9,815 nt of DNA from Candidatus Omnitrophota bacterium (GCA_030692055.1 JAUYCY010000084.1:1-9815); one strand, 5' to 3'; shown: positions 1 to 5,332, numbered from the stretch's first letter. The notes: generated by a model not told the origin, from the sequence alone. A program made the numbers and translations.

Positions 1-117
1 GATTATGCTGTCTAAAGTAAGTTAAAAAGCTTAAACTAGGCAGAAAAAGATAAGAGAAACAGGCAAAACGCATAAAGTAAAGTGCGAAACAGATAAAACT
101 AAACTACTCTTAATTTT

Positions 118-288
118 TTAGGTAGTTTTGCAACAGCGCCAAAATTTAAATTTAGTTTTGGCTACAGATAAATACTCCAAAAATTTAGTAAAGTCGTATT
201 CGCTGATAAAGATTTTCTTTCTATCGTCACCGCGGCTGGTTATATGATAAAAACAATCTTCGCTTTGCAGTCGATACGGCCTGGCCAT
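118..288 (-). pseudogene. truncated RAYT-type (REP-associated tyrosine transposase) fragment
   Basis: A 56-aa reading frame starts at ATG 288-286 and ends at TAA 120-118. Its first 48 or so residues look like the N-terminus of Y1/RAYT transposases: it begins MARPYRL, followed by FYHITSRGDDRKKIF, close to the family pattern MARP-R ... YHVTSRGN-R--IF, then a helical segment ending in FLEYLSVAKTKFKF. Family members normally continue with a hydrophobic strand and the HUH motif (NHYH or similar). Here the frame instead ends in WRCCKTT and a stop, and I found no HUH or catalytic Tyr segment in the 117 bases remaining downstream in the window. It is therefore a broken copy, about a quarter of normal length, and should be catalytically dead. 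RAYTs are single-strand transposases associated with palindromic REP sequences, so this remnant is relevant to the many palindromes in this window. Function is inferred from recognised N-terminal motifs only. Confidence 0.72.
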
Positions 289-401
289 GGTTTTATTATG
301 CCTAACCAGACACGTTTTGTCAATTAGTGTTTAGTGTCAAGGTCTGACCCTGATATTTCTCTGATATTTCTTTCGTAATTTCTTGCTTTATCTTCAGTTG
401 T

Positions 402-439
402 CATTCAAACTTTGCTCCTTAATAGTCCCCCTTTGAATG
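402..439. repeat. 8-bp inverted repeat downstream of the radical SAM gene
   Basis: CATTCAAA (402-409) and TTTGAATG (432-439) form a perfect 8-bp inverted repeat with a 22-nt loop, just past the radical SAM stop codon. No T-run follows on the minus strand, so it is not a canonical intrinsic terminator. It may still end or stabilise the transcript. Nearby, an 11-nt direct repeat (CTGATATTTCT, twice in a row at about 350-371) lies next to the RAYT remnant. Confidence 0.4.
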
Positions 440-452
440 TAAGATAGAAATC

Positions 453-1865
453 TTATCTCTTATTATTATGCAATGCGGAGATAAATATGTTAAACAGTCT
501 CTCTCCTAGAGTTTTAATTTGAGTGTATGTCTTAATTTCTTTTATTAATCCACTGATTATTTTTGGTCTTAAGTAAAACTCAAGTATTGCTTTTCTGTGT
601 AATTTCTTTAGATTTTTCACTGGGATATCAGATAATCCTTCTACTACTCGATAGTAGAAAAAATTATCCCAATCGAACTTTACTTCTTTTCTCTTATAAA
701 TGTCCCAAAGATCAGATCCTGGTAAAGGCATTAAAAACATAAAACTTGCTTTGTCGAGTTTTAGGGTTTTTGCAAAATCTATGGTTTCTAGTATTTCCTT
801 TTCGCTTTCTCCCGGATACCCAATTAAAAAGAAACCAGTTAGATTAATTTTCGTTATTTTTTTTATCAGGTCAATTTTATTTTTTATCGACTCTCTAGAT
901 AAGTTTTTCTTCATGAGTGCCAATATCCTATCGCTTCCTGACTCGACGCCGATAGCCATAGAATAAAATCCTGCTTTCTCTATCAAGCTCAACACTTCTT
1001 CATCTAAGGTATCCAATCTCACGCCATTAGGTAAAGCGAATACAACATCTAATCCAAGTTTAATTATTTCATTGCAGAAATTAACAACATAGTCTTTTTT
1101 TAAAGTAAAATTATCATCCTCTATATGAATTTCTTTAACACCATATTTATTGTGCAAGGACATAATTTCAGTAATAACGTTATTTACGCTTCTATACCTA
1201 ATAGTTTTGCCTGTAATTGATTTTCCCGCGCAGAACGTACATTGAAAAGGACATCCTCTAGATATTATTATAGGTGCGACTGGTTTTTTTTTACAGAAAG
1301 TTCCGTGCGGAGTGGTAGGGTAACTACTTATAGACAAAAGATGCCATGCGGGAAATTTAATCCTATCTAAATCTTTGAAAGACTCTCTGGGATTTACTAT
1401 AATTTTCTCACCGAGTCTCCAAACAAGATTTGGAATTGTCTTTAATAATTCATAATTGGCATAATCTTCTTTTTTCAGGCTCATAAACTTTTCTATGCCA
1501 ATTTCCGCTTCGCCAACAAATCCAAAATCTATATCTTTTAATAAATGCATCGTGCCCTGTGGGTCACCGCTAACATGGGCTCCTCCACAAATTACAATAG
1601 TATTTGGTGAATATTTTTTGATGATACAAACGTGCTTCCTTGCTGACACAACCTCATGCGTGAACATTTGAATACCTACTAAGTCATACTTTTCTTTCTG
1701 AATTAATACGGTAAAATCTTCCCATTTAAACTTTTCTTTGCCGGAATCTAGAATACATACGCTATGTCCGCTATCCTCCATTACTGCAGCTAGGTAACCT
1801 AGCCCCAAATTAGGTTGAATTACATAGTAAACATCGTTGATCGGTTTCATTAGTAATACTTTCAT
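453..1865 (-). CDS. B12-binding-domain radical SAM protein
   Basis: This 470-aa protein has the two-domain plan of cobalamin-binding radical SAM enzymes. Residues 1-130 are the B12-binding-like Rossmann domain, with PNLGLGYLAAVMEDSGH followed by ILDSG, then DLVGIQMFTH and a VICGGAHVSGDP strand-loop. I see no DxHxxG base-on motif. Residues about 195-400 are the radical SAM barrel, with cluster ligands C205, C209 and C212 (RGCPFQCTFC, pattern CxxxCxxC). SAM-binding features include the acidic EDDNFT segment near 249-254, GVESGSD (306-312) and FLIGYPGE (346-353). The family includes methyltransferases, ring-forming enzymes and thioether-forming enzymes, so substrate cannot be assigned; PLPGS (380-384) is common in uncharacterised members often found in cell-surface or lipid gene sets. 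ATG at 1865-1863 fits the usual MKVLLxxP N-terminus. The Shine-Dalgarno is weak (AAAGGG, about 11 nt away). The gene stands alone between the tRNA array and the RAYT remnant. Confidence 0.9.
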   Translation of the reverse strand: MKVLLMKPINDVYYVIQPNLGLGYLAAVMEDSGHSVCILDSGKEKFKWEDFTVLIQKEKYDLVGIQMFTHEVVSARKHVCIIKKYSPNTIVICGGAHVSGDPQGTMHLLKDIDFGFVGEAEIGIEKFMSLKKEDYANYELLKTIPNLVWRLGEKIIVNPRESFKDLDRIKFPAWHLLSISSYPTTPHGTFCKKKPVAPIIISRGCPFQCTFCAGKSITGKTIRYRSVNNVITEIMSLHNKYGVKEIHIEDDNFTLKKDYVVNFCNEIIKLGLDVVFALPNGVRLDTLDEEVLSLIEKAGFYSMAIGVESGSDRILALMKKNLSRESIKNKIDLIKKITKINLTGFFLIGYPGESEKEILETIDFAKTLKLDKASFMFLMPLPGSDLWDIYKRKEVKFDWDNFFYYRVVEGLSDIPVKNLKKLHRKAILEFYLRPKIISGLIKEIKTYTQIKTLGERLFNIFISALHNNKR

Positions 1866-2240
1866 AATATGGTGCCCTTTATTTAATCTCTATCATATTT
1901 GTGTCGGTTAAAAAATTTCTAGCTCTATAATTCACAATCGCTTAACTTCTTCAATATACCAAGAATTATCTCGCCGGCAAACACTATTGGTCAATCAAAT
2001 TTGCATAAAAGAAACCGGTAAAAAGTATTGTACAAGAATATATTAAAAGTGTCATTTGAGTCTATTTTACTTTTAAAATATCCGCTTGCAATAAAGTTTT
2101 CACTACTTCAAAGCTAATAGAAATTGTAGAGATAATAAAAATAATGCGGAAAATAAAAATAGTGAAACTGCTTTTTTGAGAAGCAATTTCGCCCTTGTTT
2201 TGAAAAGCCTTGAATTTATTGAAAGAGTCTGAAATAAAAA
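1866..2240. other. AT-rich intergenic region, no supported gene
   Basis: These 375 bases lie upstream of the radical SAM gene and downstream of the last tRNA tail copy. I see no convincing protein family, RNA gene or strong hairpin. Short open frames that run in from the tRNA tail copy (to 2062 and 2103) give low-complexity hydrophobic peptides beginning inside structured repeat DNA, so I do not call them. The promoter for the radical SAM gene should lie here, but no clear -35/-10 pair stands out. A run of T follows the Asp tail copy in the transcription sense (minus strand CCCCG then TTTTTATTT), which could help end tRNA transcription. Confidence 0.5.
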
Positions 2241-2258
2241 CGGGGACGAAGGGATTTG
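2241..2258 (-). repeat. 18-nt duplicate of the tRNA-Asp 3' end
   Basis: The sequence CGGGGACGAAGGGATTTG is identical over 18/18 bases to 2496-2513, the 3' end of the intact tRNA-Asp gene: discriminator base, acceptor strand, T-stem strand and the first five T-loop bases. The match stops exactly at the T-loop: TTG is followed by TAT here but by AAC in the gene. It lies downstream of its parent tRNA in the direction of transcription. No matching 5' tRNA half is present, so it cannot make a tRNA. Confidence 0.9.
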
Positions 2259-2310
2259 TATGCACTCTCCGACGCCAGTCGGAGCGCCGCAAAGCGGCTT
2301 TAGTGCATCC
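2259..2310. repeat. three-way-junction element, Asp copy (52 nt)
   Basis: The outer stem ATGCACT (2260-2266) pairs with AGTGCAT (2302-2308) and, across one T-C mismatch, extends by ATTTG (2254-2258, inside the tRNA tail copy) with CAAAT (2310-2314). Inside it are hairpin 1, CTCCGAC/GTCGGAG (2267-2273/2278-2284, loop GCCA), and hairpin 2, GCCGC/GCGGC (2286-2290/2294-2298, loop AAA). Length and layout match the Val and Leu copies, although most stem bases differ. Confidence 0.85.
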
Positions 2311-2495
2311 AAATAATGTATTAGGCTGACGCGTTATGATGAGCTTACTTTAATATGCATGGCAGCGATGACAAATGAACAGATTAGGCTCTGGCTCGGA
2401 CGGAGCCTCGCCAAAGCCCTTGTTTCTTCTTCTGGATGTTGCGTAAAACCATTTCCCTTTCGGGTTAGATGGTTTTACGCATAGGGTAGAAACAA
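2311..2495. other. spacer between Asp element and tRNA-Asp, hairpins only
   Basis: No gene is visible here. GGCTC (2393-2397) and GAGCC (2403-2407) make a small hairpin. A much stronger hairpin at 2440-2481 is listed separately. TTGTTTCT (2420-2427) and AGAAACAA (2488-2495) enclose that hairpin, and the right arm abuts the 3' end of tRNA-Asp. Confidence 0.6.
2440..2481. repeat. 13-bp perfect hairpin next to tRNA-Asp
   Basis: TGCGTAAAACCAT (2440-2452) is perfectly complementary to ATGGTTTTACGCA (2469-2481). The 16-nt loop can form an extra CCC/GGG stem around TTTC. It sits immediately downstream of tRNA-Asp in the transcript sense, with an 8-bp outer pair (2420-2427/2488-2495) enclosing it. 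It could be a tRNA trailer structure or the body of a small mobile element. No T-run follows, so a terminator role is unlikely. Confidence 0.8.
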
Positions 2496-2571
2496 CGGGG
2501 ACGAAGGGATTTGAACCCTCGGTCACCTGCGTGACAGGCAGGGGTCTTGAACCAGGCTAGACGACGTCCCC
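2496..2571 (-). tRNA. tRNA-Asp (GTC)
   Basis: This 76-nt cloverleaf reads GGGGACG / CGTCCCC for the acceptor stem, GTCT/AGAC for the D-stem and CCTGC/GCAGG for the anticodon stem. The loop is CTGTCAC, giving anticodon GTC (complement of 2533-2535). The T-arm is GAGGG-TTCAAAT-CCCTT. The discriminator is G, as expected for Asp. CCA is not encoded (TTGTT follows). Its last 18 nt are duplicated at 2241-2258. Confidence 0.95.
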
Positions 2572-2582
2572 GATTTCCAGAT

Positions 2583-2672
2583 GACAGAATACAGAAGACA
2601 GCTGTCAGAGAGAAATTTTACAGTAAGCTTTTTTATTGTCAATCTTTTCTTCTCTGTTCTCTGTTATCTGTT
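2583..2672. repeat. imperfect purine-rich inverted repeat between tRNA-Asp and the Val element
   Basis: The ACAGAATACAGAAGACAG segment near 2585-2602 resembles the reverse complement of the CTGTTCTCTGTTATCTGT segment near 2655-2672. The palindrome GACAGCTGTC lies at the inner edge of the first arm. Neither strand offers a credible gene. It may be a degenerate terminal-repeat pair of a small element, but the match is imperfect and low in complexity. Confidence 0.35.
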
Positions 2673-2685
2673 TTCTGATAATAAA

Positions 2686-2703
2686 TGGGCGCAAGTGGAT
2701 TTG
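2686..2703 (-). repeat. 18-nt duplicate of the tRNA-Val 3' end
   Basis: TGGGCGCAAGTGGATTTG is identical over 18/18 bases to 2822-2839, the 3' end of tRNA-Val including discriminator A. The match ends at the same T-loop position as in the Asp copy (TTG then TAT rather than AAC). It lies downstream of the intact tRNA-Val in the transcription sense and lacks a 5' half. Confidence 0.9.
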
Positions 2704-2755
2704 TATCGAATCTTCGACGAAGTCGAAGCTCATCCGAAGGATGATTATTCGATCC
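2704..2755. repeat. three-way-junction element, Val copy (52 nt)
   Basis: The outer stem is ATCGAA (2705-2710) with TTCGAT (2748-2753), extended past a T-C mismatch by ATTTG (2699-2703, tail copy) with CAAAT (2755-2759). Hairpin 1 is CTTCGAC/GTCGAAG (2712-2718/2722-2728, loop GAA). Hairpin 2 is TCATCC/GGATGA (2730-2735/2739-2744, loop GAA). Both loops are C-GAA-G, a motif known to make unusually stable DNA mini-hairpins. Confidence 0.88.
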
Positions 2756-2821
2756 AAATACTGGCCTACGATTTACTGTTCACATCAGAAACGCCTTAAG
2801 CTGTTTCATCAAAGAAAACCA

Positions 2822-2895
2822 TGGGCGCAAGTGGATTTGAACCACTGACCTCTTGCATGTCAAGCAAACGCTCTAACCAACTGAGCTATGCGCCC
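2822..2895 (-). tRNA. tRNA-Val (GAC)
   Basis: A 74-nt cloverleaf. The acceptor is GGGCGCA/TGCGCCC, with D-arm GCTC-AGTTGGTTA-GAGC. The anticodon stem is TTTGC/GCAAG (one G-T pair) with loop TTGACAT, giving anticodon GAC (complement of 2859-2861). The T-arm is GTGG-TTCAAAT-CCAC within AGTGG/CCACT. The discriminator is A and CCA is not encoded. Its last 18 nt recur at 2686-2703. Confidence 0.95.
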
Positions 2896-2900
2896 GAAAT

Positions 2901-2980
2901 CGCATAGCGCACGGAACAGCGCAAAGCGTAAAAAATAAAAGAACAAATCATTTTGTTTAATTTACGCTATGCGCTATGCG
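2901..2980. repeat. 80-bp long imperfect hairpin between tRNA-Val and the Leu element
   Basis: CGCATAGCGCA (2901-2911) pairs perfectly with TGCGCTATGCG (2970-2980), and AGCGTAAA (2925-2932) with TTTACGCT (2961-2968). ACAAA/TTTGT (2943-2947/2952-2956) caps the structure. A 13-nt bulge (2912-2924) lies on one side only. It fills almost the whole gap between the tRNA-Val 5' end and the Leu tail copy, so in a polycistronic tRNA precursor it would separate the tRNA units. Confidence 0.85.
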
Positions 2981-2985
2981 AGAAA

Positions 2986-3003
2986 TGCCGGGGGCGGGAC
3001 TTG
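2986..3003 (-). repeat. 18-nt near-duplicate of the tRNA-Leu 3' end
   Basis: TGCCGGGGGCGGGACTTG matches 3123-3140 (the tRNA-Leu 3' end) at 17 of 18 positions. The single change turns the acceptor G-U pair of the gene into a G-C pair. The breakpoint is again after TTG in the T-loop (TAT here, AAC in the gene). No 5' half accompanies it. Confidence 0.88.
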
Positions 3004-3058
3004 TATCGAATCTTTGGCGCAAGCCAAAGTTCATCCTGAAAGGATGACTGTTCGATCC
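3004..3058. repeat. three-way-junction element, Leu copy (55 nt)
   Basis: The outer stem is ATCGAA (3005-3010) with TTCGAT (3051-3056), extended past the same T-C mismatch by CTTG (3000-3003, in the tail copy) with CGAG (3058-3061). Hairpin 1 is CTTTGGC/GCCAAAG (3012-3018/3023-3029, loop GCAA). Hairpin 2 is TCATCCT/AGGATGA (3031-3037/3041-3047, loop GAA). The extra 3 nt relative to the other copies are accounted for by the longer hairpins. Confidence 0.88.
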
Positions 3059-3081
3059 GAGAATCGCTTGCCCGACCACAA

Positions 3082-3117
3082 CCGTTACGAATACAATTAA
3101 TTCGCTACGGTTTAAAG
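3082..3117. repeat. small two-tier hairpin between Leu element and tRNA-Leu
   Basis: AACCG with CGGTT (outer) and CGAAT with ATTCG (inner), separated by a TTA/CTA internal loop, fold just downstream of tRNA-Leu in the transcript sense. It occupies the same place as the 2440-2481 hairpin after tRNA-Asp but shares no obvious sequence with it. Confidence 0.6.
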
Positions 3118-3122
3118 TAACC

Positions 3123-3208
3123 TGCCGGAGGCGGGACTTGAACCCGCAAGCTCCTTACGGAGCGCTGGATTTTAAGTCCAGATCGTTTGCCAATTTCGAC
3201 ACCCCGGC
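3123..3208 (-). tRNA. tRNA-Leu (TAA)
   Basis: An 86-nt class II tRNA. The acceptor is GCCGGGG/CTCCGGC (one G-U pair) and the anticodon arm CTGGA-CTTAAAA-TCCAG gives anticodon TAA (complement of 3172-3174). The long variable arm contains CTCC-GTAA-GGAG. The T-arm is GCGGG-TTCAAGT-CCCGC and the discriminator is A. CCA is not encoded. Its last 18 nt are near-duplicated at 2986-3003. Confidence 0.96.
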
Positions 3209-3341
3209 ACACAATAATTCTTCACCGAAATTTACTGTTCGGCTCTTTCGCCACCCTTTGTACGATTCAGCACATTGCTGGGCTAATATATTTTTTCTCT
3301 GCAAATTAAGACTATTTATGTAATAACAATTTTTGAAAATT

Positions 3342-4613
3342 TTAAGTCACCTTGACACTTTTTGATTTAATAGTTAGCAACGCAATCGGACTAAGTAAAT
3401 AAATCAAAACGAGAGGGTAGATGCCAAACCGTGGGGTGACTGCAAAAAAACTCGAAACGGCGATATAATAAAAAATTGCTGAATAACAAAAAAAAAGAAA
3501 TTTTTTAAGGTTTGGTTCGAGCATAATCCTGCCGCTAATCACCAACCAGAAGCCAATAAGCATGGATACTACAGAAAGCATATTGATAAAAGAAAGGATT
3601 AATCTCTGTAAGGATAATTTTTTGTCTTTATAGGGCGCATAGAAAAGAAGTCTGCTTATATTTTTGCAGATAATAACCACCGTTCTTACGGGGTGTTTTT
3701 TTATATTATTGAATCCTTCCTGAAATAAAATCCTGTCAACAACAGAGATTCTATCTGTCATCGCAAGCAAGCCGAGGTCTTGTCTCTGGTTTCCATAATA
3801 TTTCTGCATATTTAAATCTTTTTCTACCTGTCCCCATCCTTGATAAATTCCATCATATTTAGGATTCGTGCCTAGATAGAACATATGGCCGCCGCTTGCG
3901 TTTAAACTAAAAAATCCAAATTTTTTATAATTGCGGAGTAAAATAGGGAAAGTTATTATTAGGCTAACTAAGAAAAAAATGAAAAATTTTAAATATATTC
4001 TATAATTGCCTTTTACTATAAAATATATAGCAAATAACAACAATAAAAGTGGATAAATCTGAAATACTGACCTGACTAATATCAAAAAGCCATAGACTAG
4101 TCCTAGCAAAAATACATAATAGGTCTTCTTGTGTTGCAAAAAGCAATAAAGTAAAAACATAGATAGAATAAGCAAAAATAACGCTAACGTTTCAGTCATT
4201 AGCGCGTAGGCAAATTGAATAAAAGTATAATTAGAAACAAATAATACTAAAGGGAAAAAAAATAGAAATTTATTTATTTTGATCGCAAGTAGAGTATATA
4301 AAATAAAGGCAATGGAAAGTAAAATAACCTGAATTATGATTGCTATTCGATAATTATGGCCAAAAATATAATAAATGGCCCCGAGAAACAAAGGATAGCC
4401 GATCTGGTAGGCACTTGTAGGTTTACCCTCAAATGCATATCCCTCGCCTTTAGAAACACTTAAAGCGGTTATGTCATAAAAACCTTGGTCACCCTCTAAA
4501 GTAGTGCCATGATTTTTTGGCGTCCCATCATAAACTTCATTATAATAAAACCTTCCTACCGTTAAGGAGATAAAAAAAACTATAAATAAATAATACGCTG
4601 TTTTAAATCCCAT
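3342..4613 (-). CDS. GT-C / ArnT-PMT-like multi-spanning membrane glycosyltransferase
   Basis: A 423-aa integral membrane protein. The first transmembrane helix is at about 5-21, followed by an extracytoplasmic loop with an acidic motif (EGDQGFYDITA, 40-50) and the stretch SAYQIGYPLFLGAIYYIFG (67-85). More helices lie at about 88-110, 115-135, 140-159, 165-200, 205-225, 338-360, 370-392 and 396-415. The acidic loop after helix 1, the GYPLFLG motif, MTETLALF (139-146), the LLRNYKKFG segment (225-233) and GGHMFYLGTNPKYDG (241-255) match the usual plan of PMT_2 / ArnT-type GT-C enzymes. These use polyprenyl-phosphate-linked sugars on the outer membrane face. The first-loop Asp/Glu is the expected catalytic acid. 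Acceptor and sugar cannot be assigned. Length is short for the family (many exceed 500 aa) because the C-terminal soluble domain is missing or reduced. It is a single gene flanked by tRNA loci, with no operon partner. The Shine-Dalgarno before ATG 4613 is weak. Confidence 0.82.
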   Translation of the reverse strand: MGFKTAYYLFIVFFISLTVGRFYYNEVYDGTPKNHGTTLEGDQGFYDITALSVSKGEGYAFEGKPTSAYQIGYPLFLGAIYYIFGHNYRIAIIIQVILLSIAFILYTLLAIKINKFLFFFPLVLFVSNYTFIQFAYALMTETLALFLLILSMFLLYCFLQHKKTYYVFLLGLVYGFLILVRSVFQIYPLLLLLFAIYFIVKGNYRIYLKFFIFFLVSLIITFPILLRNYKKFGFFSLNASGGHMFYLGTNPKYDGIYQGWGQVEKDLNMQKYYGNQRQDLGLLAMTDRISVVDRILFQEGFNNIKKHPVRTVVIICKNISRLLFYAPYKDKKLSLQRLILSFINMLSVVSMLIGFWLVISGRIMLEPNLKKFLFFCYSAIFYYIAVSSFFAVTPRFGIYPLVLIYLLSPIALLTIKSKSVKVT

Positions 4614-4679
4614 TTCTGTGTGTTTATAAATGAAGAGAATCGCCTAATGCTTTTTAACTGGAGGCGTGGAGCGGATTTG

Positions 4680-4796
4680 CCCCGCACTTTTTTATTTTTC
4701 AAGGCGGCGAGCGGATTTGAACCGCTGCATAAAGGTTTTGCAGACCTCTCCCTTACCGCTTGGGTACGCCGCCGTATCTATAAAAGTGCGGGGTTG
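4680..4796. repeat. 12-bp inverted repeat flanking tRNA-Cys
   Basis: CCCCGCACTTTT at 4680-4691 and AAAAGTGCGGGG near 4782-4793 (on the plus strand) are perfectly complementary and bracket the tRNA-Cys gene. In a transcript they would close a stem with the tRNA at its tip. The outer edges coincide with the interruption points of the surrounding split tRNA-like sequence. Confidence 0.85.
4702..4773 (-). tRNA. tRNA-Cys (GCA)
   Basis: A 72-nt cloverleaf. The acceptor is GGCGGCG/CGCCGCC and the D-arm lies in ACCCAAGCGGTAAGGGA. The anticodon arm GAGGT-CTGCAAA-ACCTT gives anticodon GCA (complement of 4739-4741). The T-arm is AGCGG-TTCAAAT-CCGCT. The discriminator is T (U73), the known Cys identity base. 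CCA is not encoded. It is embedded in the split tRNA-like sequence at 4662-4850. Confidence 0.94.
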
Positions 4797-4819
4797 TAAG
4801 ACCGCTGCCTTACCACTTG

Positions 4820-4839
4820 CCTGCCTGCCGGCAGGCAGG
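4820..4839. repeat. 20-nt perfect palindrome inserted in a tRNA D-arm
   Basis: CCTGCCTGCCGGCAGGCAGG is a perfect 20-nt palindrome. Removing exactly these 20 bases restores a normal D-arm (minus strand GTAGCCAAGTGGTAAGGC), so it is a clean insertion without an evident long target duplication. A close relative with an extra repeat unit is at 6328-6350. Confidence 0.88.
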
Positions 4840-4900
4840 GCTACCACGCCAAATATACAAATATAAAAAATGAACCTCCACCGACTTTATCGGTGGTTTC

Positions 4901-5332
4901 TTATTTCCATATTTTCATCTGGTTATCAGACGTATCTTCTCGCTGATTCTTGATATATTGTTTTATCGTGTTTTCGTCTATCCCGACAGAACTCACAAAA
5001 TATCCTCTCGCCCAGAAATGTTTTCCCCAATAGGTCTTTTTCAGTTCAGGAAATTCCTCAAAAAGCCGCTCAGAAGTGATACCTTTTATCTGTTTCATTA
5101 CCTCTGATGGCGAATATTTAGGTGGCACAGATAAACACATATGCAGGTGTTCTTTACCTATTTGTGCCTCTTCTATTACAATCCCCATATCATCGCATAT
5201 TTGGCTTATCAGCTTTTTCAGATATTCTTTCATCCATCCTTCTATCATACGATAGCGATACTTAGTTATCCATACGAAGTGGTATTTCAAGGTGTATACC
5301 ACATGTGGGGATCGTCTATACCTATCTTTCAT
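4901..5332 (-). CDS. tnpA: IS200/IS605-family transposase TnpA (HUH, Y1)
   Basis: This 143-aa protein has the normal length for IS200-group TnpA. The N-terminal HVVYTLKYHFVWITKYR (10-26) is typical. The HUH motif is H62-L-H64 (KEHLHMCLSVPP). A conserved middle follows: PSEVMKQIKGITSERLF, then YWGKHFWARGYFVSSVG. The nucleophilic tyrosine is most likely Y126 in NTIKQYIKNQ. The enzyme cuts and joins single-stranded DNA next to hairpins at the element's ends through a 5'-phosphotyrosine bond, typically on the lagging strand. All motifs are present without a frameshift, so it is probably active. Upstream of ATG 5332 there is no good Shine-Dalgarno, and a hairpin (5347-5365) ends 14 nt before the start, consistent with the very low translation known for IS200. 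It could also act on structurally similar elements in trans, but that is speculation. Confidence 0.93.
   Translation of the reverse strand: MKDRYRRSPHVVYTLKYHFVWITKYRYRMIEGWMKEYLKKLISQICDDMGIVIEEAQIGKEHLHMCLSVPPKYSPSEVMKQIKGITSERLFEEFPELKKTYWGKHFWARGYFVSSVGIDENTIKQYIKNQREDTSDNQMKIWK

Larger units (their letters stand above)
4662..4850 (-). pseudogene. split tRNA-like sequence enclosing tRNA-Cys
   Basis: A 5' tRNA half starts at 4850: acceptor GGCGTGG, TA, a D-arm interrupted by a palindrome, then AGCGGTCT. The matching 3' part lies at 4662-4679: T-loop CAAAT, T-stem CCGCT, acceptor CCACGCC (perfect with GGCGTGG) and discriminator T, followed by an encoded CCA. AGCGG and CCGCT can pair as a T-stem. 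Everything between the anticodon loop and the T-loop is replaced by an arm (CCCCGCACTTTT paired with AAAAGTGCGGGG) that encloses a complete tRNA-Cys. The 3' part is also 18 nt and breaks at the same T-loop point as the Asp, Val and Leu tail copies. No normal anticodon arm can be drawn, so I regard it as non-functional as an ordinary tRNA. Its bases resemble a tRNA-Cys relative (16/18 match in the tail). Confidence 0.7.

Noticed and set aside
2062..2312. Two short minus-strand open frames (69 and 76 aa) downstream of tRNA-Asp
   Set aside because: They begin inside the structured repeat and tRNA tail copy, lack ribosome binding sites, overlap each other in different frames and show only low-complexity hydrophobic sequence.
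2581..2848. Plus-strand open frames of 70-72 aa across the Val element
   Set aside because: They read through the tRNA tail copy and hairpins; the open frames are by-products of repeat DNA.
3138..3323. Plus-strand open frame of 61 aa
   Set aside because: It is antisense to tRNA-Leu and has no family resemblance.
4662..4850. Outer tRNA-like sequence as a functional tRNA-Val (loop CTTACAA could give TAC)
   Set aside because: The anticodon stem does not pair properly (18 nt where 17 are needed, only 4 bp) and the T-arm 5' strand is missing, so a normal cloverleaf cannot be drawn.
4666..4866. Plus-strand open frame of 66 aa
   Set aside because: It runs antisense through tRNA-Cys and the split tRNA-like halves.
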